Of a stretch of 46,590 bases of DNA, positions 45,056 to 46,590 are shown one piece after another. A program made the position numbers and the translations under genes. Under the pieces are notes generated by a model, which had not been told where the DNA came from, did not search any database, and worked only from the letters and a program-made list of their open reading frames with translations. Source of the DNA: Chromatiaceae bacterium (GTDB taxonomy: Bacteria > Pseudomonadota > Gammaproteobacteria > Chromatiales > Chromatiaceae); contig JALSSC010000051.1 of the NCBI GenBank assembly GCA_026984455.1, positions 1-46,590 on the forward strand, written 5' to 3'. How positions within the stretch are numbered: the stretch's first letter is position 1; every line of letters begins with the position of its first letter.

Positions 45056-45168
45056 CCCTCCGGATTCCGGTCAATCCCGAGCTGTTGCACCGGGCGCAGC
45101 GTCGCTTGCTATTAAAGAGACATGCGCTATTCTTGAATAGTATCGCTTGCTATTCAAGAAAGCTTTGA
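45052..45168 (+). pseudogene. Vestigial second copy of the XRE-ImmA gene start
   Basis: GTG 45052 opens VTLRIPVNPELLHRAQRR, matching VTLRVPVNPEMLHWALRR of the gene at 43159 both in protein and DNA. Homology ends at about 45101, where the TCGCTTGC repeats begin; the frame closes at 45168. Only the first 17-18 codons remain. Confidence 0.7.
45102..45161 (+). promoter_or_regulatory. Operator/promoter repeats of the Fic gene
   Basis: A 19-bp direct repeat (TCGCTTGCTATT, A or C, AAGA, G or A, A) at 45102-45120 and 45143-45161 matches at 17 of 19. A perfect 11-bp inverted repeat TTCTTGAATAG (45130-45140) / CTATTCAAGAA (45150-45160) overlaps the second copy. It lies just ahead of the ribosome site, a good place for autoregulation by the Fic protein's C-terminal HTH. 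Confidence 0.55.
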
Positions 45169-45185
45169 TACCGGAGGTGGGGCAG

Positions 45186-46349
45186 GTGCAACGGGGATCC
45201 ACTGGCGAGTACATCACGAGCGTGGCGGGTGGTGAGCGCGTGCCCGCCTTTCTGCCCGCCCCCTTGCCGCCCCAGCCTCCGCTTGAGTTTTCGCCCGCCC
45301 GCCAACAACTGCTGGAGAGGGCTACACTGGCTCTGGGCCGGTTGGACAGTATCACCCTGTTGCTGCCGGAGCCGGATATTTTCCTGTATGCCTATGTCCG
45401 CCGCGAGGCCGTGCTTTCCTCGCAAATCGAGGGCACCCAGTCGTCATTGTCCGATTTGTTGCTGTTCGAGTTGCCGGAGGCGCCGGGCGCGCCATTCGAC
45501 GATGTGGTGGAGGTATCGAACTATGTGGCGGCGCTCGAACATGGCATGCAGCGGCTGGGGGAAGGATTGCCGTTGTGTAACCGGCTGTTGAAGGAGATGC
45601 ACGCTATTTTGCTCTCCCGCGGCCGGGGCAGCGGCAAGGCGCCGGGTGAGTTTCGCAAAAGTCAGAACTGGATCGGCGGCGCCCGTCCTGGAGACGCGCA
45701 TTTCGTCCCCCCGCCGCCGGATCGGGTAGACGCCTGCATGGCCGATCTGGAGCGCTTTCTGCACGATGAGCGGCAGCCGTATCCCACGCTGGTCAAGGCG
45801 GCGCTGGCCCATGTGCAGTTCGAGACGATTCATCCCTTCCTGGACGGCAATGGGCGACTGGGGCGCTTGCTCATATCGTTCATTCTGCACCATGACGGCA
45901 TGCTTTCCCGGCCGCTGTTGTATCTGAGCCTCTATTTCAAGCGGCATCGCCCGCTTTATTACGAATTGCTGGATCAGGTGCGCCGAACGGGCGACTGGGA
46001 GCGATGGATCGATTTCTTTCTCGGGGGTGTCGAAAAAACCGCCGAGGATGCCGTGGAAACCGCCCGGCGGCTGGTCTCGTTGTTCCGAGAGGATGAAAAT
46101 CGCATCCAGGCGCTCGGCCGCCGCTCCGGAACGCTGTTGCGCTGTTTCCAGGCCTTTTGCCGGCGCGCCATCCAGACGATCAAGGACGTGGGCGATGTGA
46201 CCGGGATTTCCTATCCCACGGCGGCGAACAGCGTGGCGACGCTCGAAGAGCTGGGCGTGCTGAAGGAGTTGACCGGCAAGCGACGGGACCGGGTTTACGT
46301 CTACGATGCCTATCTGAATCTCCTCAACGCCGGAGCGGAACCGCTGTGA
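45186..46349 (+). CDS. Fic-family AMPylase with winged-HTH C-terminus
   Basis: A 387-residue protein. The Fic_N domain opens with VQRGSTGEYITSVAGGERVP; the inhibitory motif S78..E82-G83 (SSQIEGT) is of class II. The catalytic loop HPFLDGNGRLGR is at 216-227. A C-terminal winged helix includes GISYPTAANSVATLEELGVL. GTG 45186 has GGAGG eight bases upstream and fits the family start; the frame is open to TTG 45147. Fic genes are frequent passengers in type I loci between hsdS and hsdR. Its stop overlaps the hsdR start (GTGA). Confidence 0.88.
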   Translation: MQRGSTGEYITSVAGGERVPAFLPAPLPPQPPLEFSPARQQLLERATLALGRLDSITLLLPEPDIFLYAYVRREAVLSSQIEGTQSSLSDLLLFELPEAPGAPFDDVVEVSNYVAALEHGMQRLGEGLPLCNRLLKEMHAILLSRGRGSGKAPGEFRKSQNWIGGARPGDAHFVPPPPDRVDACMADLERFLHDERQPYPTLVKAALAHVQFETIHPFLDGNGRLGRLLISFILHHDGMLSRPLLYLSLYFKRHRPLYYELLDQVRRTGDWERWIDFFLGGVEKTAEDAVETARRLVSLFREDENRIQALGRRSGTLLRCFQAFCRRAIQTIKDVGDVTGISYPTAANSVATLEELGVLKELTGKRRDRVYVYDAYLNLLNAGAEPL

Positions 46350-46513
46350 CCCGAACCACCGAAGACAGCATCGAGAAGATGGCCCTCTCCCAGCTCGAGG
46401 CGCTGGGCTTCGATGTCGCCCATGGCCCGGACATCGCCTTCGACGGCCCCAACCCCGAGCGTAACCTGGGTTGCCCCTCGAATATTTTGGACACACATTT
46501 GGTCGTAGAGTGA
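46346..46513 (+). pseudogene. hsdR: HsdR 5' fragment cut by an insertion sequence
   Basis: GTG 46346 starts TEDSIEKMALSQLEALGFDV and AHGPDIAFDGPNPER, the classic HsdR N-terminus. After R (codon ending 46462) the sequence changes to NLGCPSNILDTHLVVE, encoded by the end of an insertion sequence, and stops at 46513. Only 39 native residues remain in the window; the rest of hsdR may lie beyond the IS. Confidence 0.8.
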
Positions 46514-46590
46514 TAGCGACAGGAGGTGTCCATGAGTGAGAAGAAATCGCCGAAGAGGTGGTCGGCAAAACGCAAGCAGGAAGTGGTTCT
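46463..46590 (+). mobile_element. Left end of an insertion sequence (runs off window)
   Basis: Begins within 46463-46470. The end contains GTTGCCCCTCGAATATTTTG and GACAC, terminal-repeat-like sequence, and is followed by the first transposase gene. The far end is outside the window, so the family, inverted repeats and target duplication cannot be confirmed. Confidence 0.65.
46532..46590 (+). CDS. Transposase OrfA start (partial)
   Basis: ATG 46532 with AGGAGG five bases upstream; residues MSEKKSPKRWSAKRKQEVV resemble helix-turn-helix OrfA proteins, possibly of the IS3 type. It continues past the window end, so family assignment is tentative. Confidence 0.6.
   Translation, partial: MSEKKSPKRWSAKRKQEVV

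Overview
The window is GC-rich chromosomal DNA from a motile, Gram-negative gammaproteobacterium. That placement is inferred from gene content and order: aroK-aroB-damX-like, rplU-rpmA | obgE-proB, thiS-thiG-trmB, fetAB, fliD-fliS-fliT, a PEP-CTERM protein with an exosortase-type ATPase, and REP palindromes of the kind seen in pseudomonads and relatives. A purple-sulfur or Chromatiales-like host fits best, but species cannot be read from the sequence.

Layout. 1-4.6 kb: Uma2-family protein (-), then aroK, aroB and an AAA/SPOR (DamX-like) gene (+). 4.6-7.7 kb (-): rplU-rpmA with a sigma70 promoter and a rho-independent terminator, followed by obgE-proB. 8.1-10.8 kb (-): a secreted peptidoglycan-binding-domain protein and a PEP-CTERM protein with a candidate sigma54 promoter. 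11.4 kb: a CcsA/YpjD-type membrane protein. 12.4-25.7 kb: a flagellar filament island, with fliT, fliS, fliD, flaG and two flagellins on minus, fliW and two more flagellins on plus, then a Maf-type flagellin glycosyltransferase and legB-legC-legI genes for a legionaminic-type nonulosonic acid. 25.8-39.3 kb: housekeeping genes (acyl-CoA synthetase, thiS, thiG, trmB, fetA, fetB, exosortase-type ATPase, an AhpF-like reductase, TgpA/DUF3488, DUF58, a VOC protein, a RhlE helicase).

39.7 kb to the end is a decaying type I restriction-modification locus used as a shell for defence and toxin-antitoxin cassettes. HsdM has lost its whole methyltransferase core. HsdS is split by a 608-bp repeat-bounded element carrying a DUF559 (Vsr-like) nuclease, which is fused in frame to the second HsdS half. 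HsdR is cut by an insertion sequence. Between them lie HEPN/MNT, a zinc-finger antitoxin-like protein, XRE-ImmA/IrrE with a DUF4411 PIN-like partner, a truncated Abi-like gene, a vestigial XRE start and a Fic protein. Removing the 608 bp on paper restores one uninterrupted HsdS reading frame of about 453 codons, the strongest single observation here.

Dispersed repeats link the region: four REP pairs (A-D), a three-copy hairpin family next to a CCTTCCCTGG box, a 94-bp inverted-repeat element, and a 24-nt motif found near both ends.
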